The notes: generated by a model not told the origin, from the sequence alone. Counted from the stretch's first letter, positions 1 through 11,124 are shown. The stretch: DNA of 64,000 nt from Mycolicibacterium litorale (GCA_002007745.1 CP019882.1:4588001-4652000), one strand, 5' to 3'. Numbers and translations are program-made.

Positions 1-1180
1 CCTTGAGGTCGACCGTGGGGTCGCCGTTGACCAGCAGCACGTCCGCCCACGCGCCGGCGGTGATCTCACCGAGACGGGCCGCCTTGTACGGGTCGCGCTC
101 ACCGGCCAACCGCAGCAACTCGGCGTTGCCTGACGTCACCATCCTGAGTGCGTCGACGTTGCTGACGTACTCGCCGAGCCGGGCCATCATCTCGCTTTGC
201 CGCGCAACGCTTTCCGGTTCGAACAGCAGGTCGGTTCCCCAGGCCAGCTTAACCCCGTGCTTGCGGGCCCACTGGTAGATGTGCGGGGTGCCGCTGCAGA
301 TCTCGCGGTTCTTCTCGGCACTGTCGGGGTTGAGGAAGCTGTGGTCGTGTTCGGCGAACGGCTGGGTGGACAGCCACACCTCGCGCTCGGCCAGCATGGC
401 CACTGTCGCCTCGTCGGCGAGATGGCCGTGCTCGATGGACTTCACCCCGGCCTGCACCGCCCGGCGGATGCCGGTGACGTTGTAGACGTGGGTGGCCACG
501 TAGGTGCCGTAGTCGGCGGCGGCCTGCACTGCCGCCGCCATTTCAGCCTCGGTGAACTGCACCGTGTACAGCGGATCGTAGAGCGACGCAGCACCACCGC
601 CGGCCATCAGCTTGATCTGCGAGGCGCCCAGCTTGAGCTGCTCGCGCACGGCGGCCAGCACCCGATCGACCCCGTCGGCGACCCGCATGAATCCGATGGT
701 TTCCGCGCGGGACTCGTTGCCGCCCAGAGCGGTTGGACGCTCGTAGACGAACCCGAAATCGCCGTGGCCACCGGTCTGCGAGATCGCGGCCTGGCTCGGG
801 TAGATCCGCGGGCCCAGCGCGGGTTCGCCGTCGATCACCTTCTTGATCCCGGCGGTGTCACCGGCCATGTCGCGCACGGTGGTGAACCCGCGCAGCAGCG
901 TGCCCTTCGCCCGGGCCAGGGTGGTGGCCGCCAGCTGGGTCTGCGAGGCCATCGCCAGGTCGAGCAGGGTGTTGGCCATGCCGACCAGGTGCGCGTGGGC
1001 GTCGATCATGCCGGGCATCAGCACCCGGTCACCGCCGTCGATGACGGTGGTGGCGGCGGATTCGGCGATCGGCGAGGTGTCGACGGCGGAGATCTTCGAG
1101 CCGTCGATGAGGACGTGACCGGGCACGACCGTACCCGAAAGCCCGTCGAACACACCGACATTCTTGATCAGCACGCTCAT
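1..1180 (-). CDS. Amidohydrolase family protein (C-terminus cut by window edge)
   Basis: Metal-dependent hydrolase of the imidazolonepropionase/prolidase-like amidohydrolase superfamily; substrate unknown. About 393 residues are visible from ATG 1180 and the frame is still open at base 1. Family marks in order: an N-terminal beta-sandwich strand (MSVLIKNVGVFDG), the MPGMIDAHAHL metal-binding HxH, IKLMAGGGAA with the lysine that is usually carboxylated, THVYN and EHGHL metal histidines, and AWGTDL with the catalytic aspartate. The start codon overlaps the exonuclease III stop by 4 bp (ATGA), so the two are probably co-transcribed and translationally coupled. Family assignment is secure; the reaction is not. 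Confidence 0.85.
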   Translation of the reverse strand, partial: MSVLIKNVGVFDGLSGTVVPGHVLIDGSKISAVDTSPIAESAATTVIDGGDRVLMPGMIDAHAHLVGMANTLLDLAMASQTQLAATTLARAKGTLLRGFTTVRDMAGDTAGIKKVIDGEPALGPRIYPSQAAISQTGGHGDFGFVYERPTALGGNESRAETIGFMRVADGVDRVLAAVREQLKLGASQIKLMAGGGAASLYDPLYTVQFTEAEMAAAVQAAADYGTYVATHVYNVTGIRRAVQAGVKSIEHGHLADEATVAMLAEREVWLSTQPFAEHDHSFLNPDSAEKNREICSGTPHIYQWARKHGVKLAWGTDLLFEPESVARQSEMMARLGEYVSNVDALRMVTSGNAELLRLAGERDPYKAARLGEITAGAWADVLLVNGDPTVDLK

Positions 1181-1980
1181 GAGGTGAACTCTACGGTCAC
1201 CGGGGCGTGGTCGGACCAGCGCAGCGCGTAGGCGGCGGGCTTCTCCACCCGAGCGGCCACCGCGCGGTCCGCCAGCGACTGGCTGGCCAGGTGGTAGTCG
1301 ATGCGCCAGCCGGCGTCGTTGTCGAAGGCCTTGCCCCGCCAGGACCACCAGCTGTAGGGGCCGGCCACGTCGGGGTGCATGCGGCGCACCACGTCCACCC
1401 ACCCGGAATCCAGCAGATCGGTGAGCCACTGCCGCTCGCTGGGCAGGAACCCGGCCTTCTTGACGTTGGCCTTCCACGCCTTGATGTCGTTCTCGGTGTG
1501 GGCGATGTTCCAGTCGCCGCAGATCACCGCGTCGCGCCCATCGGCGGTCAACTCGGCCATCCGCTTGGCCAGCGCCCCCATGAACCGCTCCTTCTCCAGC
1601 TGCCGGTCGGTGCCGGCCTCCCCGGTGTGCACGTACACGCTGCCGATCGTCGCCTCGCCGACATCAACCTCGACGTAGCGGCCATGCAATTCGAATTCGG
1701 TTGCCGGCAGGCCTCTTCGCACGGCGGAGAACGGCATGCGGGACAGCACCGCCACACCGCTGCGACCCTTGAGGTGGGGGCAGGCCGAGGCCAGGTGCCA
1801 GCCGTCGGCCAGAGCGGGAGCCAGCGCCTGTGCGAGCTGCTCGTCGTCGGATCGGGTCTCCTGCAGGCACACCACATCGGACGTGGTCGCCGAGAGCCAG
1901 GCGAGCAGGCCGAGGTTTTCCGGTGAGCGCTCACGCACCGCGGCGCGCACACCGTTGACATTGATGGTCGTCACGATCAC
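1177..1980 (-). CDS. xthA: Exodeoxyribonuclease III
   Basis: AP endonuclease / 3'-5' exonuclease of base-excision repair, 267 aa, the usual size. The exonuclease-endonuclease-phosphatase fold is marked by TINVNG near the N-terminus, LQETR with the metal-binding Glu, CGDWN, WRIDY and the C-terminal SDHAPV catalytic His. GTG 1980 is chosen because a TAGGTT -10 hexamer (plus-strand 1987-1992) lies 6 nt upstream, the spacing of a leaderless mycobacterial transcript; a GTG at 1974 is possible. First gene of a two-gene unit with the amidohydrolase, divergent from the alpha/beta hydrolase. Confidence 0.92.
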   Translation of the reverse strand: MIVTTINVNGVRAAVRERSPENLGLLAWLSATTSDVVCLQETRSDDEQLAQALAPALADGWHLASACPHLKGRSGVAVLSRMPFSAVRRGLPATEFELHGRYVEVDVGEATIGSVYVHTGEAGTDRQLEKERFMGALAKRMAELTADGRDAVICGDWNIAHTENDIKAWKANVKKAGFLPSERQWLTDLLDSGWVDVVRRMHPDVAGPYSWWSWRGKAFDNDAGWRIDYHLASQSLADRAVAARVEKPAAYALRWSDHAPVTVEFTS

Positions 1981-2030
1981 GGATAAAACCTATCTTGCGG
2001 TACCGGCGGTATCACCTTTACGGTCGGGGT

Positions 2031-2887
2031 GTGGCCCCCCGCGAACCGATTCATTCAGGTGCTGCCGATGGTCGCCGGCCCGGCGGCGAACCGATCCTGC
2101 TACTGCACCCGTTCATGATGTCGTCCTACGTCTGGGCCGACGTGGCACCCCGGCTGGCCGACACCGGCCGCTACGAGGTGTTCGCCCCGACCATGGCCGG
2201 CCACAACGGCGGCCCGCACACCCGCTCGGTGTTCCTGGACACCAACACCCTGGCCGACCACGTCGAACGTCAGCTCGACGAATTGGGCTGGGATACCGCC
2301 CATGTCGTCGGCAACTCGCTGGGCGGCTGGGTGGCCTTCGAGCTGGAACGGCGCGGCCGGGCCCGCACCTTGACCGCCATCGCACCCGCCGGCGGCTGGC
2401 ACCGCTGGTCACCGGTGAAATACGAGATCGTCGGCAAGTTCGTCGCCGGCGCACCGGTCTGGCTGACCGCACTGCTGCTCGGTGAGCGTGCACTGCGCCT
2501 GCCCGGCGCCAAGGCTGCCGCCAGCGTCCCGATCAGCGCCACCCCGGCCGGGCTGACCGACGAGCAGCTGCGCGAGATCATCGACGACGTCACCCACTGC
2601 CGGGCGTATTACCAGCTGCTGATCAAAGCGCTGCTGTTACCCGGCTTGATGGAACTCACCGAGACCAACATCCCCACCCACCTGGTGGTGTGCGAGCGTG
2701 ACCGGGTGCTGCCGCATCCGCGGTTCACCAAGCACTTCCTCAAGCACATCCCGGCCATCGACAAGGTCACCCGTCTCGACGGCGTCGGGCACATCCCGAT
2801 GTTCGAAGCGCCGCAGCGCATCGCCGACCTGATCGTCGACTGGGTCGACGCTCACGTCCCGCCGGTGGCGCGCGAGGACTCCGCGGG

Positions 2888-2891
<4 letters not shown>
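2031..2891 (+). CDS. Alpha/beta hydrolase
   Basis: Alpha/beta-hydrolase fold protein of unknown substrate, 286 aa. It has the nucleophile elbow GNSLGG (Ser about residue 96), an acid in CERDRVLPH and the catalytic His in DGVGHIPMFE. GTG 2031 is preferred over an upstream in-frame TTG (1995), because TACGGT (2019-2024) sits 6 nt before the GTG, as in leaderless promoters. It converges on icd2; the two stop codons overlap by 4 bp (2888-2891), leaving no room for a terminator. It might be an esterase or epoxide-hydrolase-like enzyme; nothing in the sequence decides. Confidence 0.8.
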
Positions 2892-5116
<2,225 letters not shown>

Positions 5117-5132
5117 GTGCTGTTCTCCAGGC

Positions 5133-5168
5133 GTCGTCTTCAGTGTCTTCGGTGTCATCGGTGTCTTC
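5133..5168 (-). repeat. Four 9-bp quasi-repeats in the icd2 leader
   Basis: On the minus strand, GAAGACACC, GATGACACC, GAAGACACT and GAAGACGAC lie head to tail between the probable promoter (GATACT on the minus strand, plus-strand 5193-5198) and the icd2 start. The function is unknown; it may be chance low complexity. The repeats are in frame with a possible N-terminal extension of Icd2, but family members lack such an extension. Confidence 0.5.
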
Positions 5169-5314
5169 AGGCAGATTTCGCTAGCGGCTATCAGTATCGC
5201 GCGCACCCGACGCTACGTGATCGCGGTCGTCGGATCCGTGCCGAGGTATACGTCACAGTGCTGGTCTCGGGGCTTGTCTCGGGCGGTCCCGGCCCGGCTC
5301 CGATATCCCGCTGG

Positions 5315-5330
5315 CCTCCGGTTACGGAGG
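5315..5330 (+). repeat. Perfect inverted repeat in the metC promoter region
   Basis: CCTCCG-GTTA-CGGAGG forms a 6-bp stem with a tetraloop. It overlaps the expected -35 area of the metC promoter (candidate -10 TACGCT at 5336-5341, transcription start near 5348). It could be a repressor operator or the end of a short antisense transcript. No run of T follows, so it is not an obvious terminator. Confidence 0.45.
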
Positions 5331-5347
5331 TGCGCTACGCTTTGGTT

Positions 5348-5466
5348 CGGTCATGAGCGCCAGCGTCAAGCCCCGGCTCGCTGGCCGGCAACCCTCCAAC
5401 CGCGGTGGGGTGCTCCGGGTGAAGACCAGGTTGAGCAGTCACAACAGGCTGCGCGGCAAGCGCGGG
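5348..5466 (+). promoter_or_regulatory. SAM-IV riboswitch
   Basis: The leader of metC matches the SAM-IV class of S-adenosylmethionine riboswitch known from actinobacteria. P1 pairs GGTC (5349-5352) with GACC (about 5424-5427). P2 is GCCAGC with GCTGGC, enclosing the conserved GTCAAGCCCCGGC. The GGCAACCCTCCAACCGCGG stretch is the conserved core. Downstream, GCAG...CTGC and GCGC-GGCAA-GCGC hairpins supply the class-specific 3' elements and pseudoknot strand. A TACGCT -10 at 5336-5341 would start transcription at the 5' edge of the aptamer. About 43 nt separate the aptamer from ATG 5510, so control of ribosome access is likely (inference). Confidence 0.9.
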
Positions 5467-5509
5467 TCCGTCAGAGCGGGCCCCCAGAACAGATGGAGGT
5501 TCGTTTCCT

Positions 5510-6862
5510 ATGAGCACGCAAGAAACCGAAGACCCGACGGCTAGCTGGTCGTTCGAGACCAAGCAGATCCACGCCGGGCAGACACCGGACGCCGCGACGC
5601 ACGCCCGCGCCCTGCCGATCTACCAGACCACCTCCTACACCTTCGACAACACCGATCACGCCGCCGCGCTGTTCGGGCTGGCCGAGCCGGGCAACATCTA
5701 CACCCGGATCATGAACCCCACCCAGGACACCGTCGAGCAGCGGATCGCCGCCCTCGAGGGCGGGGTGGCGGCCCTGCTGCTGTCCTCCGGCCAGGCGGCC
5801 GAGACCTTCGCCATCCTCAACATCGCCGGTGCGGGCGACCACGTGGTGTCCTCCCCGCGGCTGTACGGCGGCACGTACAACCTGCTGCACTACACGCTGC
5901 CCAAGCTCGGCATCGAGACCACGTTCGTCGAGGACCCCGATGACCTCGACTCGTGGCAGGCGGCGGTGCGGCCGAACACCAAGGCGTTCTTCGGCGAGAC
6001 GATCTCCAACCCGAAGATCGACATCCTCGACATCCCCGGTGTCTCGAAGGTCGCCCACGAGAACGGGGTGCCGCTGATCGTCGACAACACCATCGCCACG
6101 CCGTACCTGATCCAGCCGATTGCCCACGGTGCCGACATCGTCGTGCACTCGGCCACCAAATACCTCGGCGGACACGGGACGGCGATCGCCGGGGTGATCG
6201 TCGACAGCGGCAAGTTCGACTGGACAAACGGCAACTTCCCCGGCTTCACCAGCCCGGATCCCAGCTACCACGGTGTGGTGTTCGCCGACCTGGGCGCGCC
6301 CGCCTACGCCCTGAAGGCTCGCGTCCAGCTATTGCGCGACCTCGGCTCGGCGGTGGCCCCGTTCAACGCCTTCCTGATCGCCCAGGGCCTGGAGACGCTG
6401 AGCCTGCGGGTGCAACGGCACGTCGCCAACGCGCAGCAGGTCGCCGAGTACCTGGCCGGCCGCGACGACGTGGTGTCGGTGAACTACGCCGGGCTGCCCA
6501 GCTCGCCGTGGCATGAGCGGGCCAAGCGGCTGGCCCCCAAGGGGACCGGCGGGGTGCTGGCCTTCGAACTGGCCGGCGGCATCGAGGCCGGCAAGGCGTT
6601 CGTCAACGCCCTGCAGCTGCACAGCCATGTCGCCAACATCGGCGACGTGCGCTCGCTGGTGATCCATCCGGCGTCGACCACCCATCAGCAGTTGTCCGCC
6701 GAGGAGCAGCTGGCCACCGGCGTCACGCCCGGCCTGGTCCGGCTGGCCGTCGGCATCGAGGGCATCGACGACATCCTCGCCGACCTGGAGCGGGGCTTCG
6801 CCGCCGCCAAGTCGCTGACCGGCGTGGACGCCGCGGACCCGCGGGCCGTGGCGGCCTTTTGA
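5510..6862 (+). CDS. metC: O-acetylhomoserine sulfhydrylase (aminocarboxypropyltransferase)
   Basis: PLP enzyme that makes homocysteine from O-acetylhomoserine and sulfide in methionine synthesis. 450 aa, orthologous by sequence and context to M. tuberculosis metC (Rv3340); also called metY/metZ. Cys/Met-metabolism family marks: ALPIYQTTSYTF, SSGQAAE, the HSATKYLGGHG loop with the Schiff-base Lys at residue 217, and SLVIHPASTTH. ATG 5510 follows GGAGGT with good spacing. First gene of an operon with metX and a methyltransferase, behind the SAM-IV riboswitch, so expected to be repressed when S-adenosylmethionine is plentiful. Confidence 0.95.
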   Translation: MSTQETEDPTASWSFETKQIHAGQTPDAATHARALPIYQTTSYTFDNTDHAAALFGLAEPGNIYTRIMNPTQDTVEQRIAALEGGVAALLLSSGQAAETFAILNIAGAGDHVVSSPRLYGGTYNLLHYTLPKLGIETTFVEDPDDLDSWQAAVRPNTKAFFGETISNPKIDILDIPGVSKVAHENGVPLIVDNTIATPYLIQPIAHGADIVVHSATKYLGGHGTAIAGVIVDSGKFDWTNGNFPGFTSPDPSYHGVVFADLGAPAYALKARVQLLRDLGSAVAPFNAFLIAQGLETLSLRVQRHVANAQQVAEYLAGRDDVVSVNYAGLPSSPWHERAKRLAPKGTGGVLAFELAGGIEAGKAFVNALQLHSHVANIGDVRSLVIHPASTTHQQLSAEEQLATGVTPGLVRLAVGIEGIDDILADLERGFAAAKSLTGVDAADPRAVAAF

Positions 6863-6873
6863 GTGAGCCTGAC

Positions 6874-8024
6874 ATGACCATCAGCGATGAGCGCCTGGTG
6901 ATGCTGCCGGCCGAGGGCGAGATCGGCATCGTCGACATCGGGCCGCTGACCCTGGAAAGCGGCGAGGTGATCGAGAACGTCTCGATCGCGGTCCAGCGCT
7001 GGGGCGAACTGTCCCCAGCCGGGACAACGTGGTGGTGGCATTGCACGCCCTCACCGGCGATTCCCATCTGACCGGCCCGGCAGGTCCGGGCCATCCGACG
7101 CCCGGCTGGTGGGACGGCATCGCCGGCCCCGGCGCACCGATCGACACCAACCGCTGGTGCGCGGTGGCCACCAACGTGCTCGGCGGCTGCCGCGGCTCGA
7201 CCGGCCCCAGCTCGCTGGCTCTCGACGGCGAGCCGTGGGGCTCGCGGTTCCCGATCATCACCGTGCGCGACCAGGTCAACGCCGACGTGGCCGCACTGGC
7301 CGCACTCGGCATCACCGAGGTCGCCGCGTTGGTCGGCGGTTCGATGGGCGGGGCCCGGGCGCTGGAGTGGATGGTCAGCTATCCCGAGCGGGTCCGAGCC
7401 GCGCTGGTGTTGGCCGTCGGCGCCCGCGCGACCGCCGACCAGATCGGCACGCAGAGCACTCAGATCGCCGCCATCAAGGCCGACCCGGACTGGCAGGGCG
7501 GCGACTACCACGGCACCGGCCGCACCCCTGAGGTGGGATTGCAGCTGGCACGCCGATTCGCGCACCTGACCTATCGGGGCGAGGTCGAACTGGACACCCG
7601 GTTCGGTAATGACGCCCAGGATGACGAAGACCCGCTGGTCGGCGGCCGGTACGCGGTGCAGAGCTACCTGGAATACCAGGGCGCCAAGCTGGTCGAGCGG
7701 TTCGATGCGGGCAGCTACGTGGCCCTGACCGAGACGCTGTCCCATCACGACGTGGGCCGCGGGCGGGGCGGAGTGGCCGCCGCGCTGCGGTCGTGCCCGG
7801 TGCCCACCGTGGTCGGTGGGATCACCTCCGACCGGCTCTACCCGCTGCGACTGCAGCAGGAATTGGCCGACCTGCTGCCCAACTGCACCGGTCTCAACGT
7901 GGTCGAGTCGCTCTGCGGGCACGACGGCTTTCTGGTGGAGACCGAGGCGGTGGGCCGGTTGGTCCGCCAGACCCTCGAGCTGGCCGACGGCGGTGCCGCG
8001 GCCCGGGGCTCCGTCGCGCCGTGA
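6874..8024 (+). pseudogene. metX: Homoserine O-acetyltransferase, frameshifted as read
   Basis: Acetylates homoserine with acetyl-CoA, supplying the MetC substrate (M. tuberculosis Rv3341, metA/metX). The frame opens at ATG 6874 (MTISDERL) and reads to ...QRWGELSPA at 7018-7020. The family sequence RDNVVVALHALTG then continues one frame over from 7021. Adding a single C at the GCC-GGG junction (7018-7022) restores a protein of about 383 aa. Past the break all hallmarks are intact, including nucleophile GGSMGGARALEW and the C-terminal GHDGFLVE catalytic His. An alternative TTG start at 6859 exists. The enzyme is needed for methionine prototrophy, so a base-calling error is more likely than a real knockout. 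Confidence 0.9.
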
Positions 8025-8755
8025 CGGAGTCGCGGCGGGACCGTTCCCTGTCCTTCGGCTCCGAAGCCGCCGCCTACGAGCGCGGACGCCCGTCGTATCC
8101 CCCGGAGGCGATCGACTGGCTGTTGCCCCCGGGTGCGCGCGACGTGCTGGACCTGGGCGCCGGAACCGGCAAACTCACCACTCGCCTGGTCGAGCGCGGA
8201 CTGGACGTCGTGGCCGTCGATCCGCTCCCGGAGATGCTGGAGCTGCTCAGTTCGGCGCTGCCCGACACCCCTGCCCTGTTGGGCACGGCCGAACAGATCC
8301 CGTTACCCGACGATAGCGTTGACGCGGTGTTGGTGGCCCAGGCCTGGCACTGGTTCGACCCGCAGCGGGCGGTCGCCGAGGTGGCCCGGGTTCTGCGCCC
8401 GGGCGGGCGGCTCGGGTTGGTGTGGAACGCGCGCGACGAGAGATTGGGCTGGGTCAAGGATCTCGGCCGGATCATCGGTCACGAGAACGCTCAGGTCAAC
8501 GACACCACCACGGTGCCGGCGCCGTTCGTCGACGTCGAACATCACCGCGTCGAGTGGACGAGTTACCTGACGCCACAGGCGCTGATCGACCTGGTGGCCT
8601 CGCGCAGCTACTGCATCACCTCGCCGGCCGATGTCCGCAGCCGCACCCTCGATGAGGTGCGCGAGCTGTTGGCAACCCATCCCGCGTTGGCGAACTCCTC
8701 CGGACTGGCGCTGCCGTACATCACGGTGTGCATCCGCGCGACGCTCGCGGGATAA
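8021..8755 (+). CDS. Class I SAM-dependent methyltransferase (Rv3342-like)
   Basis: 244-aa Methyltransf_11-type enzyme; acceptor unknown. Motif I VLDLGAGTGKLT binds SAM, VVAVDPLPEML gives the acidic residue after strand 2, and ARVLRPGGRLGLVWN is the post-motif region. GTG 8021 overlaps the metX stop by 4 bp (GTGA), so it is the third gene of the methionine operon and under the same SAM-IV control. A SAM-consuming enzyme in a SAM-repressed operon is notable but is conserved at this locus. Confidence 0.85.
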   Translation: MTESRRDRSLSFGSEAAAYERGRPSYPPEAIDWLLPPGARDVLDLGAGTGKLTTRLVERGLDVVAVDPLPEMLELLSSALPDTPALLGTAEQIPLPDDSVDAVLVAQAWHWFDPQRAVAEVARVLRPGGRLGLVWNARDERLGWVKDLGRIIGHENAQVNDTTTVPAPFVDVEHHRVEWTSYLTPQALIDLVASRSYCITSPADVRSRTLDEVRELLATHPALANSSGLALPYITVCIRATLAG

Positions 8756-8765
8756 GCGGGCGGCC

Positions 8766-9947
8766 ATGGCGTCCGCGGATCAGTGGCTGGCCACTCTGAC
8801 AGCAGCCGGGGTACCGGCCTTCCTCTGCCGCCGCACCACGACCGGGATCGAGATCGTTTCGCGCACACCCGAATACATGGGCGTCATGCAGACCCTGGCC
8901 GGCCGGCTCGACGAGCGCGCGGTGCTGGGCCGGTTGCAGGCGCAGTGGCCGTCGGCCGACGACGGTGTGTCGGTGGTGTCGGCGAGCGGCGATCCCGCCT
9001 GGCAGTGTGTGCTGCAGTCCGTCGCCGACCAGCCCGATGACCAACTGGCGATTCTGCGGTTGCCCGAGCGCGACCCCAACGACGCGTTCTTCACCATCGT
9101 GGAAAATCTGCCCGACGTGGTCACCCGGTTCGACCGCGAATTCCGGTGCCTGTACGCCAATCCGCCGATGGCCGCGCTCACCGGCATTCCCACCGAGGCC
9201 CGGTTGGGCAGGACGCAACACGAAGTGGGCACCTCCAGCGCGCTCGCGACCGCATTCCAGGCGGCATACCAGCAGGTCTTCGACACCGGCCAACCCGTCG
9301 AGCTCGAGTTCGACTACCTCGGGACGACGGGACTTCGCCATTATCTGGGCCGGGCCACACCCGAGTTCGACCTCGAGGGCCAGGTCCAGACGGTGCTGTC
9401 GGTGGTCCGCGACATCAGCGAGGTCAAGCGGCTCCAGCTCCAGCTCGAACAGCTGGCCCGCACCGACCCGCTGACATCTCTGCTCAACCGGCGAAGCTAC
9501 ACCGCCCGACTGGGCATCGAACTGGATCGCGTGCAACGCGGGCAGGGCGGCTTCAGCCTGCTGATGCTCGATCTCAACAACTTCAAGTACATCAACGACC
9601 GGTTCGGCCACCTCGCCGGTGACCGCGTGCTCGAGACCGTGGGGCGGATCCTGACCGAAGAGATCCGCGCCCAGGACGTCGCGGCCCGGCTCGGTGGTGA
9701 CGAGTTCAGCGTGGCGCTGATCGACACCGATGCGACCGGCGCGGCTGAAGTCGCCCGGCGGATCGGCCAGCGGGTCAGCACCATCACCGACGAGAGCGGG
9801 CAGCCGCTCGGGGTCAGTGTGAGTGTGGGTGTCGCCGCCGCCGACCAACAGGACGGCAGTGCCCTCGACCTGCTGGCCCGGGTCGACATGCTGATGTACC
9901 AGGTGAAGTTCGGCGGTGAGAACGAGGCGGACGGCACAGGACGCTAA
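8766..9947 (+). CDS. PAS-GGDEF diguanylate cyclase with I-site
   Basis: Predicted cyclic-di-GMP synthase, 393 aa, cytoplasmic (no membrane segment). The N-terminal ~105 residues have no recognised family. A PAS domain follows (about 110-230, starting FFTIVENLPDVVTRFDREF), then a GGDEF domain from ARTDPLTSLLNRR. The catalytic GGDEF (310-314) is intact, and an RxxD inhibitory site (RAQD, 301-304) lies the canonical five residues upstream, so product inhibition is expected. ATG 8766 is 10 bp after the methyltransferase stop. It is a tandem paralogue of the next gene. Confidence 0.88.
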   Translation: MASADQWLATLTAAGVPAFLCRRTTTGIEIVSRTPEYMGVMQTLAGRLDERAVLGRLQAQWPSADDGVSVVSASGDPAWQCVLQSVADQPDDQLAILRLPERDPNDAFFTIVENLPDVVTRFDREFRCLYANPPMAALTGIPTEARLGRTQHEVGTSSALATAFQAAYQQVFDTGQPVELEFDYLGTTGLRHYLGRATPEFDLEGQVQTVLSVVRDISEVKRLQLQLEQLARTDPLTSLLNRRSYTARLGIELDRVQRGQGGFSLLMLDLNNFKYINDRFGHLAGDRVLETVGRILTEEIRAQDVAARLGGDEFSVALIDTDATGAAEVARRIGQRVSTITDESGQPLGVSVSVGVAAADQQDGSALDLLARVDMLMYQVKFGGENEADGTGR

Positions 9948-9957
9948 AGTCCGGAAC
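9945..9957 (+). promoter_or_regulatory. Internal leaderless promoter for the second GGDEF gene
   Basis: TAAAGT (9945-9950) overlaps the TAA stop of the upstream cyclase and ends 7 nt before GTG 9958. That fits a mycobacterial -10 element for a transcript starting at the start codon. Nothing resembling a ribosome-binding site precedes the GTG. Inference from spacing only. Confidence 0.5.
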
Positions 9958-11124
9958 GTGCGCACCGGGGAACAGTGGCTCGATTGGCTTGCCGCGAGTC
10001 GGGTGCCGGCCTTCCTGTGCCGTCGTGACGGACCTGTGGTCGAGATCGTTGCCCGAACGCCGGCATTCGAGGCCGCCATCCACCTCGGCGCGGGCTGGCC
10101 GGGCGAGACCGCGCTGCTGGCCGGGATGGCCGCGGCCTGGCCCGAGCGCGGCGACTCGGCGTCGGCGTTGCACATCGGGGACGGGCCGGACTGGCAGTGC
10201 GTGCTGCAGGCGCTCGGGGACGGCTCCTGCGTCGGGATCGTGCGCCTGACCGACCTGCGTCAGCGGTACAACGAGGCCTTCTTCACCACTGTGCAGTCCC
10301 TGCCGGACATCGTCGCGCGGATGGACCGCAACCACCGTCACCTGTACATCAATCCGTCGATCGAACGGGTCACCGGACTTCCCGCCCAGGCGTTCATCGG
10401 CAAGAGCAAGCGGGAGATCGGGCTGCCGCCGGAGCTGGTGTCGCAGTGGGAAGTGTTGGTCGAGCGGGTGCTGCACAGTGCGGAGCCGGCCGAGGAGGAG
10501 CACGAGTTGCCCACCGTGGACGGCCCACGTCACTTCCTGACCCGGGTGGTGCCCGAACGCGGCCGCGACGGCGCGATCCACACGGTGTTGAGCACCTCGC
10601 ACGACATCACCCAGCTCAAATCGCTGCAGCGTCAACTCGCCCTGCTGGCCAGCACCGACCCGCTCACGTCGCTGCTGAACCGGCGCGGCTTCGTCGACCG
10701 GGCGGAAGCGGAGGTGTCCCGCGTCGGTCGCGCGGACGGCCGGCTGAGCCTGTTGCTGCTCGACGTCAACAACTTCAAGGCGATCAACGACAACTACGGG
10801 CACGCCGCCGGAGACAACGTGCTGATGGCGATCGGCGACGTTCTGCACCAGGAGATCGGCGTCGACGACTTCGTCGCCCGCCTCGGCGGTGACGAGTTCT
10901 GTGTCGGTCTGGTCGATGCCGACGCCGACTCCGCACGCGCCGCCGCCGAGCGGATCCGCCGGCGGATCGGGGGGCTGGGCACCGGTGACCGGTGTCCCTG
11001 TGCGGTCAGCGTCAGCATCGGCTTCACCGTCGCCTCCGATGACGACCACAGCGTGTCCGATCTTCTGGCCAGGGTCGACCAGTCGATGTACCTGGATAAG
11101 TCCGGCGGCCGGGCCCCGCGGTGA
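9958..11124 (+). CDS. PAS-GGDEF diguanylate cyclase lacking the I-site
   Basis: 388-aa paralogue of the preceding protein with the same order: N-terminal region (GEQWLDWLAASRVPAFLCRR aligns with the start of its neighbour), PAS (FFTTVQSLPDIVARMDRNH), GGDEF. The catalytic GGDEF is at 310-314, but residues 301-304 read GVDD, so the first Arg of the RxxD inhibitory motif is lost. It should escape allosteric product inhibition (inference). GTG 9958 matches the paralogue's start and has a likely leaderless promoter. Convergent with the monooxygenase, with a 4-bp gap. Confidence 0.88.
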   Translation: MRTGEQWLDWLAASRVPAFLCRRDGPVVEIVARTPAFEAAIHLGAGWPGETALLAGMAAAWPERGDSASALHIGDGPDWQCVLQALGDGSCVGIVRLTDLRQRYNEAFFTTVQSLPDIVARMDRNHRHLYINPSIERVTGLPAQAFIGKSKREIGLPPELVSQWEVLVERVLHSAEPAEEEHELPTVDGPRHFLTRVVPERGRDGAIHTVLSTSHDITQLKSLQRQLALLASTDPLTSLLNRRGFVDRAEAEVSRVGRADGRLSLLLLDVNNFKAINDNYGHAAGDNVLMAIGDVLHQEIGVDDFVARLGGDEFCVGLVDADADSARAAAERIRRRIGGLGTGDRCPCAVSVSIGFTVASDDDHSVSDLLARVDQSMYLDKSGGRAPR

